A stretch of DNA of 64,000 bases from Isoetes taiwanensis (GCA_021234155.1 JAJEKV010000004.1:579171-643170), one strand, 5' to 3'. Counted from the first letter of the stretch, positions 34,324 through 47,630 are shown. Notes: generated from the sequence alone by a model not told the origin. Numbers and translations are program-made.

Positions 34324-34899
34324 TATATGAAAAAAAATTTTGGGCCCTTCGGGCCCTAACTAAAGCAGACATAGGTAAACTTTATGTGCTAGTTAGCCTA
34401 TTTATGTAAGTATGTAAGTGCCAATAAATATACAAATAAGAGTTTTAATTCTATATCGACATGCGTTTTACAAAGATCAGCAAATAGGACCATCTTTGTA
34501 TCTTACGTCTTTGTATCTTTTGTCCTTGAAAATGGAGTGGCGATGCTGACATTTACTATGCAGAATTTGTCCATCAAATAGTAAGAACAAAGAACAAAGG
34601 ATATGTAGAAAATGCATGGATATAAATATCTTATTTCAACACCACAATCTCATAGAGGCATTTACACCATTAAATATTGAGAACAAAGAACATGTAGCAA
34701 ATGTATATGATACATAAAAACATGAACTTGGCGGCAACTGCCTAATGAATTTCAAATATCCTATTGATGCCGTGAATAATGGCATATACATTAAGCAGAG
34801 AACAAGGAGCAAAATAAGCAGCTCCTCCTGCAAAATAAAATCATCATTCAGCAGTTGCATTTCGTCTACTCTTACTCAAGTTAAGACCAATTGGCAATG

Positions 34900-35400
34900 T
34901 TGTCAAGTTACTAATGTTGTCAAGTTACTGGATTCCAACTTAACAAAATATTTCTCTAAGTTCTACTTACCAAATGTACAAGCATGGCTAACTCTTTTCT
35001 GCCTTTTTTATGGTAATCCCACGCTTGGTAGCTTCTGCAGTAAAAACTGAAGAAGAAAACTTCATGGCACCATACTTTGCTTTTAGCTAGTTTTCTCGGC
35101 TTGGACTTAGAAATGGTGGTAACTAAATCTGAAGAGAAAGGTCCATAGTGAAAATATAAAAATTTGGAAAAACACTTGAGCATAAGTTGCATACATTACC
35201 CTCTGTTGCAGACTTGTCTTCTATCACCAAAGGCTCTGCTGGGACAGTTTTTTCATCATTATCCTTGATTGTTGATTCCATTAAAATTTTTGGAGGTTCT
35301 TGGCCTGGTTGCAATGGACCTATGAACCTCCTGGAAGGTTGAGCTACATCCCTGCTCTGCTTTACCTTTTGCTTTCTCGCGAAGTAGGGTGCTCTTCCCC
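34900..35400 (-). pseudogene. basic, spliced-looking exons upstream of the DUF7869 gene
   Basis: On the minus strand a likely internal exon (about 35390 to 35199) has an acceptor after GGTGTATTAG and a donor GTAATG. It reads RGRAPYFARKQKVKQS, then PLQPGQEPPKILMESTIKDN and VPAEPLVIEDKSATEG. A second candidate at about 35105-34980 reads ISKSKPRKLAKSK and, after a frame change, FTAEATKRGITIKKAEKS, with a donor GTAAGT. The basic content suggests a nuclear protein. Position and strand fit the 5' part of the DUF7869-type gene, but that link is inference. Confidence 0.35.
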
Positions 35401-36159
35401 TAATACACCGGATTCTATATAATCAGCAGAGTAATTTAAGAGTTATGGGTCATTAGATAGATGTGAATATATAAGAAACTACTTACGTAAGTATCCACAT
35501 TTTCAAGATGAGTTGGGGCCGCCGCTTCAGGTGGTGGCGCCAGGCAACTGGCTCACGGCGTTGCAAAGCATTCATACCGTGATATTCGCATAGGTAACTC
35601 CAAGCCATCCGCGATTGGTCCACATTTTCATTCCAAATTACCCTGTAAAAATCATGTGCGCTTTGAAGGCCGGAGGCCGGCCTTGCCGGCCGTCGAGAAG
35701 CAATGCAACTCAAATTTAGAACAGCTACCCATAACCAAAACCATAGCCGATTCGAGGATTCCGCACTGCATTCCTCATTGCGTAAGCTTATCCAACCCTC
35801 GAAGATATTTAATGTACAGGCCTTGCATGCAATATAAGGCCATGGCAAAAACGCAGAGGGTGTGCGGATCCCATATAAACGGCGATAAACCCAAAGACCG
35901 AGTTGGGAGTTATGGCGCGGATCACAAGCTCCGGCGAGAGGAAGGAAAGAAAGGAGCAAACGGGTCCACCGGCCGACTGTAGGCGCTTAAACCCACGGAA
36001 GTCCTGTGTATTTTTACACCTGGACTCATGAACAAGGCGCCGATTGGACTCGGAAATTAATGTGTATCCGCCTGCGGAGCCCTTGGATCTTTTTGATTAA
36101 AAGAGGGCTTTCTTTGTAAGCCCTCTAATCTTAACCATTGAGGAGGATGAAACAAGAAT
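35401..36159. other. intergenic, nothing firm
   Basis: A 158-codon frame on the minus strand (35483-35959) has no recognisable domain. A GC-rich self-complementary patch (GGCCGGAGGCCGGCC) is at about 35670-35684. A small hairpin AGAGGGCTT/AAGCCCTCT is at 36102-36126. Confidence 0.35.
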
Positions 36160-37768
36160 TGCACGTTCCCGCTCCACGATTTATACGGTCTACTATACCG
36201 ACACGCATTAAAATACAAGCACGCCACTCCCTAAAGGCACGCTTACCATGGGGGTATGGGAACTTAATTGCAACCTAGGGGTTACCTTATAAAGGATTAA
36301 ATTAGCTATGCTAATTTAACACATCATTAATAATAACCTATAACCTAGGAAATTAGGATAATTACCAATTGGGAAGTTACGCCACCGCCCCAATCGACAT
36401 TAGGCGTATGGGGATTGCCAAGTTTGGATGCCAACTTGACCCCCTATCCCCGGATTGACTCCGAAGATCGACCAAGGAAGGCCGAGCCGAGCGCCATCAA
36501 CCACTGGCAGAAACCGCCATACCAATCGCCCCTCGTGAAGCCACAAATGAATCTTCAACCGCCAGGGAGATGGAGGCCCCCATGGGATGAGTCCAGCCAG
36601 GGGTTCGGTAGGTGGCTATGTGAATTCTAGATAACACTTGGTTGTGTCCGCCTTTCTCATTCTTTTTGTAATTCACCATAGAAACTAACCCTTGTTTGTG
36701 CAAACAAGTTCTCTTTATATTCAATTCTCTGGTTCTTACTCGAAAGGATGGATTGTTAGTTCTTTGTTTCATCCGACTAAACGGGGGATTACGGGGGTAG
36801 AGGCCTCTCAACCGTATAGTAGTATGCTCCTAGATAGCATACAGAAAGTCCCATTAGATGCGGCGTGTGCACAAGAACCCACCGGGTCCTAGATGCTATG
36901 GTCCGGCTTAGCACCGCACAAGGAACACAGCAGACATGAGGGGTGGGGTCTTGCATGAGCATACAAGGCTCCCGAGACTCCTACGATTGGGCTAGGCCTC
37001 GATGGCCTGGCCACGTAGGGCCGGGTATGGGTCCGACACTCCCCGGGTGGGAAGGTGTGATCCATTATGGAGCACCTTGCACTTTGAGTAGATTTAGGGT
37101 GAGTAAGTTCGCACGGATGCGGGGGGTCGATGCGCGCACGTATTCTCTAGCTCACCCATGGAACCACCGTGGATTACGGAAGGGGACGCTTCCCGGGCCT
37201 GCCCCTCATCGGACCAGGCGTCATGAACCCGAGTAGGCTCGAGGGTGATGCCCCGATCCTTTCTCCGAGGAAGGCTATAAGCGGCCATAGCATGAATTGA
37301 CCCATCCGCAAAGTGTGCACGTGAGGGGCGGATGGAGTGGACAACCCTAGCCAATGTTCTACGCCACGCCAACGCCATGCCAAGACTCCTGTCTCACTGA
37401 TCTCTTGAGGCCCAAATAGGTGGTCGATCCCCACCTGAGTCCGAGGGGTAGAACCCGGGGTTTGGGTGTTTTCTTAGGATTAGATGCATATTCTATGCCG
37501 CTGGTATTTTGATGGATGTGCCACCCTTCGGTGGTGGTTATTTATGTATATTCGCACCGCGGTGCTAACCCTTGTATTCATGCTTCCGCGACGTAGGAGT
37601 CCCATTGAAGGCGTGGGCGAATGACCCCTTCGTGTCCTTCTTCGGCCTCATTTCATCGATGGCCCGAACCGCACGGAGGGCCCCCGCTCATGGTGAGATG
37701 ATCGCCATGGGGGGAAAGTCCTCAGATGTATACGTCCGAGGGTCGATATATTCTCGGGAGCGTCCACA
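36160..37768 (+). mobile_element. second LTR of the Ty3 family at 27446 (solo or remnant)
   Basis: Phrase-by-phrase similarity to the LTR at 27446-29046 over the whole 1.6 kb, in the same orientation, starting TGCACGTTCC and ending GGGAGCGTCCACA. Differences are frequent and the terminal bases have mutated, so it is an older or separate insertion, not the partner LTR of the same element. Purine-rich sequence just before it (AGGAGGATGAAACAAGAA) could be an eroded polypurine tract. No matching 5-bp target duplication was found. Confidence 0.85.
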
Positions 37769-40045
37769 TGCACAAATTGCATGCAAAAGCTTGGTGCACT
37801 CTAGATGTACCGATTAGTATGCCTCGTGCAATAATTCCATAAAATCATATGAAAACCATGCCAAAAAGCGTATAAAATCACAAAAAAAACTCCCTGTTAT
37901 AATGCTACATATTGTAAGAAGCGTAGTCCTGTCTGCTGCTTCATGTTCCAATAGAATTTTCTCATAAGTATAATCTCAATGGAAGAAAAGCTGGCACAAC
38001 ATCTTCTCAAGCAACACAATGAAGACTTCAAGTCTAAGCCAGCACTGGCCGTAGTTTTCCTTTCACAGTTAGTTGGGGAGGGGGAAGGAGGTGGGGGCTG
38101 CCAAGCAGTGATCTCGTTCGATTTACCATATTGTACGCCTCTTTTTTTGGCATGAGCTATTTCGCTTTATTGCATAGTGTTCTAGCTCTGTCCTTCTCTA
38201 CTACACCAAGTATAAGCTTTGATACAGGGACACTATCAACCAGAACAAGAGCAGTCTTCCATCTGACCAAGTCATGCATTTCTGGCGTTTTAGCACAAGC
38301 TTGACACCTCATGGATGGCTTCTTTGGCATAGGCAACATGCTTATTATGGTAGCAGACTATACAATCTTCATCCAACCAAGATATCCAAAATGGCATGAT
38401 TGGGATCACGAAAACAATCACACCCATGACATATGGAATGCCGTGAGCATTCATGCATCGCCGCACATGCACGATCAAGAAGGTCATCCCTTGAAATGGC
38501 CTTAGAAACATCCGCATCGATGGATGAATCTGGCCCATGGGGTCTTACCATATTATGCGCTTGATCTGTGCTTTTGGAGGGGAGGGGGAGGGTAGAAAAT
38601 TCTTGCACCTCGGTTGCTATGTAGCTATGTCCTTAGTGGGCCATAAAATGAAGGCACCTTTGGATTCCAAGAGCGCCCCCATTTCTAATTTAGGATACCA
38701 CGAATCGAGTTCCTCTTCTAGAATATGTTCCAGGGATATAATTGCACATCCTTCAGGCAAGGGAAAATGTGATGCTTGACAAAATCATGCACCTTCCCTT
38801 ATGCAACCTTCATGCCATTGAAAATCATGGACCCGATCTCTATTCTCTAGCACTGCTAGTTAGTAATCGGTGTCAACGATCGCGATCGCGATCTTGTCAA
38901 GCTATGACGAGCCACACGATATATGTGAAGCGCTTGCCTTTTTGCCGCCAAGAAAAATGCTCAAGGAACGCAATCGCGATCTCATGGAGAAGTTAACACC
39001 GCATATTCGGAGAGAGATCGCAGTCGCGATTTTGTCGAGAAGCGAGCAGGTAGCTATCCTTTTGACTTGAAACACTGCAAGGTAGAGATATAGAGCGCTT
39101 AATGGATCGGATTAGGTATTTACTAGGCACCAAAGAAGCTAATTATACTAGAAGAGCAAAGCACTTACTACAAAAAAGCTAAGCAATCTCCTAGATCAGA
39201 TGCGGTTGTAATTTTAGACAAAATCACATCAATATTCATAAGTAGCTTACTTACATTGCAAACATACTTTTAGAGGCAATTAACCACCCAGTTTAAACAA
39301 AGATGTATTTTTAGAGAGAATCACACCTATTGCCATAGTCAACATCAACAAATAAGAAATGCACCATTGGAGCTTGCCTTGTTTAGTGTGATCCATTAAA
39401 CAAAGAGGTTAAACAATCGATCGGCTGCACCCCGAAGATCCACAAGGGCGATCGGCTCCGGAAGCGGCCCAAATCCTCCAAAACCTTCGTGTGCTTTGGG
39501 CTTGTAAGATGGCGTGTCAATTATGCAACCGCCTTAGGATACCTCATTTCACAGGAATTTATGTTCATGGTCGGCGTAACACCTGATTTGGGAAATGTCA
39601 CTTTTCCCGTACACTTTCGGGAGTTTGTTTCGAAAAGTGACACTTTCAAGATACACTTTTTGAAAATAGTTGTCTCGTCCATCGTGATGGTGGGATTCAA
39701 AAATCCATCATCGACACTTTTTTATCCGACCACGCCATAAATAGCGCCCTCGCTCATATATACCTCTGGCATTAATGGCGCATGGCCGTCCATAAATACA
39801 CCGCCATTAATACGCTCCATTAATACGCCCCATTAATAAGCAGTCTATTTATATCGGAATTTGCCTCTCCGGATGCGATTCAACACGCACTTTAGCCGGT
39901 TTTCGAAGCCTTTAGACACCGATAAGGCCGGAGTGCCTCGCCCAAAAAAAAGGAAAAATTTAAGATTAACTTGAGAAAGTTAAATATAGACCCATCTGAA
40001 AAATATTCCATTTCCACCACACCTACATCTTCTGATATTCCCACA
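37769..40045. other. intergenic, nothing recognised
   Basis: No gene is supported. Three copies of an ATCGCGAT-containing phrase occur at 38877-39032 (CGATCGCGATCTTGTC, CAATCGCGATCTCATG, CAGTCGCGATTTTGTC). At 39806-39838 a short unit CCATTAATACGC is reiterated. Confidence 0.35.
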
Positions 40046-41326
40046 GGCTTCATCATCTGCTCTCACCTACCCTAGTGCAGTACGCCTACCTCCTGAATTG
40101 AAATTTAATCATGAAGAGGAAAAGAAGTTGGTAGATCAGACTACTCAAAAACTGAAAGAGTTCAAAAGATTTTATCCTATGGTGGTCAACTAGTTCACTA
40201 GAGTCATATTTTTTATTGTGAATCTGCTCCGGCCAATACGACTCACAGAACTCGGTCCAACGAACATGACATTACTTAGCAGGTTTAAGTCTTGCCCTAT
40301 AGAGGTCGTAACGCCTGCAACCGTAGTGTCCTTCGATCCAACTACGAGGTAAGAGATGTTTGTTTTATGATGTCGTTTGTGATATGTTGTATTTAGCTGA
40401 TCTGTTCACATGTGCAACATGAAGAATGATCAATGCCGAAGAATCTTACTGAAAGAAGTTCTTACGTTACTTTCGGCAATCACAGTATATTTGTTGTTCA
40501 ATTGCTATGCTCCCACATGGTGATGTTTAGCAAAGGCATTTGCAAAGGCATATGCAAAGAGGAGAACTCGCGTGTTAAATGGGAATCTAACTGACAAGGA
40601 GTACATACAATTGTCTATACAATGCAATGACATAATTGCTAACACAGTGTATAAGAAACCCATCGTGGAAAAGATCTAACAACTTCGCAACCAACACAAA
40701 GCTTATGGCTGTCCACCTCAAGGACCAAGAGGAACAACAGTAACATTTGCATGGAAGGTAAGTACTTGTTTTTTTGCTTGGCAAGTTCGCCACCGCGATC
40801 CTTATGACCTATTTATTTTTCAGGATTTTGTTGAAGTGGCAATCATAACATTGAAGGTGAAGGAGCCAAAAGATGAAAAATAGTTCATGTTCATGCAAGA
40901 AGAGCCTTGGTCCAAGTTCATGTGGATGATCATGGTGGGTTGCCAGATAGGCCCACCAAAGATTTCTTCCGCAAAACATTCTTGGCGCTTATTTGCGCGG
41001 TATGTCAAATGCCAAAGTTTCCCAAAATTATGGATGAGATTTTAGAAGGGAAGACATTCTTGAAAGTGCAGCCAGGATATGCCGGACGTTTTGACTGTAA
41101 GCAAAGGGCAATTGACATCAGGGCACTCACTCTTATGTGTCGAGAGACATTGTCTTATGCTAATAGCATTATGGATAATTGTTATGCCAGCTTTGAAGAG
41201 CTTGCAAGCAAGTTTCCAGAATTTACCGAGCAACGCCTTCTTGACATCGTAGGCTTTGATTTTGAATACATCAAAGTCAATTACAACAAGGAGCAGAATT
41301 GGTTCAGAAATCACAATGCACATTGA
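40046..41326 (+). pseudogene. remnant of a spliced gene of unknown function
   Basis: Three protein-like segments follow each other on the plus strand. Segment 1 (about 40046-40190) reads PSAVRLPPELKFNHEEEKKL and KEFKRFYPMVVN before a stop. Segment 2 (about 40540-40757) reads GNLTDKEYIQLSIQCNDIIA and GPRGTTVTFAWK, ending at a donor GTAAGT. Segment 3 starts after TTTTTCAG (about 40824) with DFVEVAIITLKVKEPKDEK and continues in a 139-codon frame (40907-41326) through KDFFRKTFLALICAVCQMPK to LDIVGFDFEYIKVNYNKEQ. Stops and a frame change between segments suggest decay. I do not recognise the family; segment 1 faintly recalls a B3 DNA-binding lead-in. Confidence 0.35.
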
Positions 41327-44300
41327 TATCATAGTACAACAGTACAATAATACATTAGAAATTTATCTTTAGGATCGCATAACATAGTACAATGTGTTCT
41401 ATTATTGAATAAGAAAGTAGCCCTCTGCTACATTTTTGCAACTCTGAGAATGATAGAGACATGAAAAACGCATGAAATAGGGCTATGAGATTGCAAACTC
41501 TTTGTTATACATGTGTCTTTGTGATCTATCTCCATCTCCATGTGATTGCAAGCTCTTTGTTACATCCGTATCTTTGTGATCTATCTCCATCTCCCTGTAA
41601 TCAGTTTATCATTGGAATTGGAAGAACACAAATGTAGATATTCAAGAAGTAGAAGCAAAGCATAATTTAGCAGCCCCGTAGCTATGGCGTTGAATAAGTG
41701 AACACATTCAAGAAATAGACATAAAAGCATGATTTACATATTCCTGTAGCCATGCAAAAGACTTCAAGGCAAAATTTACGATCCAAAAGAATACAACAAA
41801 AAATAGTTCTGACAAAATGTGCAAACCATGACCTAATTCTAGCAGGAAACATGCAGCCACAACATAGAAATCGATCTAGATCCACCTCATATGGTCAGAG
41901 GGTAGTTCGCAAGAAGATACAAATTTTGAAGGAACAAATGGATTTACTTAAGAACTCTACATTCATGACCAAGCCGAGTATGTGTTTTGAAACCAAGCCG
42001 TAGACCCATATTTATTGCAAAATTTAACTCTTGAAACCATCTTATGAGTCAGATATCCATCTCGTCTTGCCTGAATCCATGAAAAAATCCTCCTAAGGGT
42101 CTTGTATCAACAAAAATAAAAATCAATCAACCGAGAAATCAATCAATCAATCAATCAATCAATCATACCTTATGGTTGTGCTCAATTACCATATTCCAAA
42201 AAAAGTTTTCTAAGACCAAGAAAACTAAATTTAAAACAATAGGATAACGGGTTTAAGGTTACATTCTATATATCATATGGAAGCCAATCCACTACCTAGG
42301 CGCATGTGCTAGGAGTTGTTTTGCATGTGGTTATCTACTACCGGTTGGTCATACTTGAACCCGTGACCACGTGGCAATAAATTTTTAAGGTCCCCATTAC
42401 TAGACTGATGTTGAAATTTCTTATATAAAAAACATACAAGTACCCCCTAAAAACCATTGTCAATGCTCAATGATAAGTGGGATTTCTATGTAGCGAAGTT
42501 GGTGTGAAAGCATGTAGCTGGAATTTATTCCAAAGTCCAGGTCCAGGATTTGGGGCAATGTTCATTGGAAATGTGATTGGCTTTCTCCTGTAGTATTTGT
42601 AACTGCTAGATGTGTGGTTCTCTACCTTGAGGTTTTGCATGGAATTAGCGCTTGGTCTGTAGTATCTCTGTTGTAGAGAGTTACAAGAGTGGAGTTATGG
42701 GCTGCTCTAGTATTGGTGGGTAATCCTGGCTTGTGCCTATAGTAGCTTGCTAGTGGGAAGATGGTTGGCAAGCTTGCCTAGTATAGGTGCATTTATGGTT
42801 AAAATCTTGCGGGTTGAGCTTCGTGGTGGTCGAGTGCATTTCTAGAAGAGGAAGTTAGCCTCTATAGTATTGCTAGTAGGGGAAGAAGGCAGATCTTCAG
42901 GAGTTCTTATACAGCCTCAGTGTCCTTGTAGCAAAAGATACCGATTCTTCTAGGTAATTCTTCGGCTGGGTAGAAGCATGAAAGGGTGTCTTGTATTTCT
43001 TGCAAATTGATGTAAAAAAATACACTAGCTTAAAGTGAATTTAAGGTAAAATTTGAATTTTACATGGGTCACCTATCATTAATGCTTTTGGTCCACGGGA
43101 GATTCTTTTGCAATTATTTTTGGCAACCCACCTAATTTGGGGGCACGCTTTTGAGTTTTGAACTCCCTCCACGTGATTGAAGCTACCAAAACCCCTTTCT
43201 CATTGGAACCAAGAATAGGATCCCCATTTCTATGCCCGCTTTGATCGATCTTGAATGTATGAAGCTATGGCGTAATCAAATTCACCAAAGAAACAACAGA
43301 TTCGATCTTGTTCTTGAGGAGGACTTACCATCGATTCGAATTTTGCTATTGAGGAGGACTCTACATGCATTTCTTCCGGGACAACCAATCTTCATCAAAA
43401 AGATGGGACAAAATGTATTAGAAGAAGGGTGAATGATTCTCGTGAATCACATACTAAATCAAGTTTCTAGATTGAACTTTTTTCTGGAAAATTGCTCCGG
43501 GATAGTAGATTGACTTTTTATTTGGCCCCTCATTGTTGGAAGGCCTAAAGAGGCTATTGTGAAAAAGAGATTTATTTGAAAACCTTAAGGATGGCCTCCA
43601 AGAAGTGAAACGTGCTAATAGCAATGACAAGCTTGTCAGCTAAACACGTTGTTCTTTCCATGGTAGTTGGAAAGGAAGGAGTATTACAGCACCACACCGG
43701 CAAACAAAATCCTCAAATTGCATCCTAGAAATATGAAGCTAGCAAGCGTAGGAGGAAAAAATGTCACTGCGGTGGAGCAAATCAGGGCATTAGCGGTGAC
43801 GAAAGCCAAGAAAAAAATGCCATAGATCAAAGCTATGAAGGACAGAGTTGTTCGGCCGTTAGATAATACAAAAAGTATCACCAAAGGTAAGAGATGTCAT
43901 GAAGAAGAGGACTGAACCAATTCAAAGACATCGACATTACACATGGTACATGCTAGTATTTTAGGGTCATGGAGGAGTCACATAGTTTTTGAATTTTCGA
44001 TCCAACATCAAATGTACTTTAGCTAGAATGTATGTAGTCATGTAGATGTTTTCTACATTTTTTGCAGGTGATTTAGTCTTTTTCAGACAAGCATGTTCCA
44101 CATCATGCATCAAGAAATGTTATTCGCTTTTTCTTGTAGAAGTTATATTGACATGCTTTACATTGAATCCAACTTGAAGGTATACTTGAAGCTAACTGTA
44201 GAGATGTGCTATAGATGTAAGAAAATAAAACTCAAGGAAGCTATTGAGGAATGTAGTAGATGTCAAGAAAATATGTGAATGCTTTTCATAGAGTAGCTAT

Positions 44301-44889
44301 TATGTAAGGATGTGGGGTTTTGAGGAAGAAAGTACTTAGATGTAAGAATGTGGAAGATACATTAAAACATATAGAATGTACATTCTAATATTTTGTAAGA
44401 TTCTCGACAAAGGTACTTTTTGCAGTGAATTATACCAAATCTTTGTTGATCAAAGATCCAAAAGTCAAAATTGGCATCGTGCAATTCAATACTTAAAACC
44501 CTCCTTGCATACGAAAGCTAAAGGAGAGGAATATCCGCTATTGTGTGAAGCATGAGCAGATTTATATAAGAAGACTTTCAATATGATGAGGTCAAAATTC
44601 CACGAATTGTACTTGCAATTGCAATGTGTGTGCTTCGGTTTAATGCCGGATTTGCCAAGCTAACAAGCTGCAATATGATAATGTGAGCACGCTTTGAGAG
44701 CCATGGTATGCCCGAGGGCTACCGATGAGGAGTGGCACAAGCTAGCCCTCGCATGGAAACAAAATGTGACAGCTTGTGAGAAACATTAATTGAGTTGTGT
44801 CCCGAGAGAAGGATGGAAGCATCGAGGATTCGGTCGATTGGCAAGTCTATAACTATGTTAATGAACCTTCAAAGAAGGGAACTTCCCGG
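41327..44889. other. intergenic, nothing firm
   Basis: It contains an (AATC)n run at about 42136-42167. At 42290-42390 minus-strand sequence around CACGGGTTCAAGTATG resembles a polymerase III B box. The open frames at 43232-43432 and 44093-44278 may belong to the decayed element that follows, but carry no motif I can name. Confidence 0.35.
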
Positions 44890-46220
44890 CTTTGAAGTTA
44901 GTTGACAAGAAGGGCGTTAAAAGGAGATGTTGGACAACATGTTCGACCATATGTCTAAGTTTATATATCACAATTTTGTGGCACATTGGCAAAAGCAAGC
45001 AGTTCAAAGAATGCATACGAACACTTCACGATTCATCTGCTCAGTTGTTGATTTTTCCAAAATTATACTTTGAAGCCATTCAACAAAAATTCAAGCTCAA
45101 GATTGGTACAATGAACAAATTAGTATTCTCGTTCATATCACCATGTTCAAGGTAAATGGCGATTGAGAAAATGTGTGCACTCATTTATTTCAGACGACAA
45201 AACTCATGATACCCACTTCAGCACAAGATGCATTCAAGATGCACCTCAAATGGTTGCAAGAGAATGGTGGTGGCCATTTGAAATACCATTTGGTTTGGTC
45301 CGATGGTTGTGCAACCCGGTTTAAATCTAGAAGAGCATTCTATCATGTGACAAGATACCATGTTCAACATAAGATAAGAATGCAAAGGGAATTTCTTTGT
45401 TCAGGACATGGGAAGGGAACACACGATGGGAAGGGGCAATCTCTAAATTGTGGCTTGAAGCGTAACAAAGGAAAAAGGATGGGAAGATAGTAAAAGATGC
45501 AAAGAATGTGTGTCAAGTATTGAGGGAGAAAAATCGATGTGGAGAGGGTATTCTCGGGAGGTGACTCACATTGATCGTCCTAAGCACATGATGTACTTCC
45601 AAGAAAAGGTGTGCAATCACTTCATTGTGTGTCTTCAATAGACTCAAACGATGCTACAAAATTATTGTGCGCACCTCTTTCATGTTTTTGCAAAGCATGC
45701 CTCAATTTTAATTAGCTGCTTGTGAGAATGTCACCATTGTGGTAGGTGGGAGTTGCAAAAACTAGAGCCAATTAGTAAGATCAATCCCGGAGATGTTGAT
45801 GAGGGCCGAGGATTTATGGGCAAATGACGAGGATAATATTGACGAGACGTTGCAGGTTGGTGATTATTTTGGATGCTTCACAGCTCCAGACAATCATGAG
45901 GGGGTCCCTTATTATATCCTTCAATGCACCGAAGTAAAACATGTACTCGAGGTAGATACCATGGATGACTATGGAAACTTATTTTTTTTCAGATGATGAG
46001 GTTATTACAGGGCAACTACTTGGTGATCCCTAGTCGCCATCAGTACAGTTACTAAAAAGAGAAGAAGGTTTTTGTCCCTCCCGAGTCTGTAATAGGGGTT
46101 CGCTTCGCATTGGAGCCAGTCAAGCACAAGATAAAAGGTGCTGCTTATGCGTATGAACTGTCTCAGTATTGGCACGAGATGCTATTAGGAAATCTGCCTG
46201 AGATTGTAGATGTACTGTGA
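44890..46220 (+). pseudogene. decayed DDE-like transposon protein with an SDGC/GHGKG signature
   Basis: Across three frames the plus strand reads DHMSKFIYHNFVAHWQKQAV, VVDFSKI, AQDWYNEQISILVHITMFK, then YHLVWSDGCATRFKSRRAFY and REFLCSGHGKGTHDGKGQS. The downstream part (45793-46220) reads LQVGDYFGCFTAPDNHEGVP and VFVPPESVIGVRFALEP. The series of an acidic DFxxxY-like block, an SDGCAxxFKS block and a GHGKGxxDGxG block is a recurring pattern in eukaryotic transposon proteins with a DDE-like fold. The C-terminal segment resembles those often appended to such proteins. Stops after KIIL and after QYSY, and frame changes, mean it is dead. Family assignment is from memory of the pattern only. Confidence 0.55.
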
Positions 46221-46697
46221 ATTTCTGTTCTTGTATCAAGTTTACCTTTTTGTACATCAAAGCTACATAAGTATTGTCATGTGTTTGGCCGCCAGTAAAC
46301 AATTCTGATCACTTGTTTTCAATATTAAAGTGAATACATTGGCAGCAGGTAGGTTCAAGACACTTGTACATGTACTTGAGACACTTGTACTTGTACTTGA
46401 AAACTCAAGGTTAATGGCTACCTTAGGTTAATGGTTCATATTTCGTGAGTGTATATATGGTAAGAGCCATTTTGCAAGTGCCTAGTGTTGTGGTTTTGAA
46501 TTTGCTTGTTTGATCTGTGCTTACAGTACAACTTATACCCGACATAGCTCAAGATGCCTCTTTTTAAAACAATGGGGGACACTTATATTGTATCCTTTTA
46601 GAATGGGGACTTATATGGGGACACTTATGTTGTACCCTAAACCATAACTTTGGCTACTTTAGAATTGGTGGGGTCTTTATTGACCTTGTAAAAATTA

Positions 46698-47065
46698 AAA
46701 AGTGTTAACACAAAGTGCAAGGTTTGACATCTTGCCACAAAGTGCACAAAGTGTTAACACCTTGTGCAAGGTTTGACATCTTGACACAAAGTGCACAAAG
46801 TGTTAACACCTTGTGCAAGGTTTGACATCTTGACACAAGTTGCACAAAGGTCTTGAACCTTGGCAAGACATTATTGACCTTGTAAAAATAAAAAAAGGGG
46901 ACACGAGTTTTTTTTCCCTTTTGCCACTTATACAAGTTATTTAACACTTGTGCACAAAGTGTTAACACCTTGTGCACAAAGTGTTAACACCTTGTGCACA
47001 AGTGTTGACATCTTGTCCTCACCACTTATAGCAGAATTATTTAACACTTGTGCACAAAGTGCTAG
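46698..47065. repeat. tandem repeats of 49 bp and 22 bp built on GTGTTAACACCTTGTGCA
   Basis: A 49-bp unit (GCACAAAGTGTTAACACC followed by TTGTGCAAGGTTTGACATC) repeats from about 46698 to 46850. After an interruption, a 22-bp unit (GCACAAAGTGTTAACACCTT) repeats at about 46950-47000, with partial copies to 47065. The unit holds the palindrome GTGTTAACAC, and CACAAGGTG-like inverted words flank it. Confidence 0.9.
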
Positions 47066-47630
47066 TACTTTTGTGCAATGTTTGACATCTTGACCACTTA
47101 TACAACTTATTAACATCTCCTCCTAATTGTGCTCTGACAATACAACAGGCGGAAAGAATTTGTGTCAAAATAGTGTACATGTTCACAATGTCAAAATATT
47201 GACATGGAGAGACTTCAAAATTTACAAGCAAATCTCATGTACATGTCAAAATGGTTACAACTATATCTCATGTACATGGTCGAGATTACAAAATTGTCAA
47301 TGCACTTGTCCATCTCAATCCCATGGGCTCGGATCATGAAGTCACAAGATGGGATGGAAGCAAAAAGTGTGCACTTATCAAAAAAAAACTGAAATACCTT
47401 GCACTAACATTTCGAGGGGATGAAAGTGTATCCATCAAGTCAATTTGTACCTTCACCTCCTCATCATGGACCCCATGAAAAGTTGGAGTCCGAAATGTAG
47501 AGGTTGCCGCGTAAGAATGTGAAGGTACATAGTCCGAGTCCCAGTCACCGCGACTCTGTATTTGTCAAGTGTTGGGGACTTAGTGAGCCCGAAAAGAAAT
47601 GGGATGTATCAAGCATACACTATCATCAAA

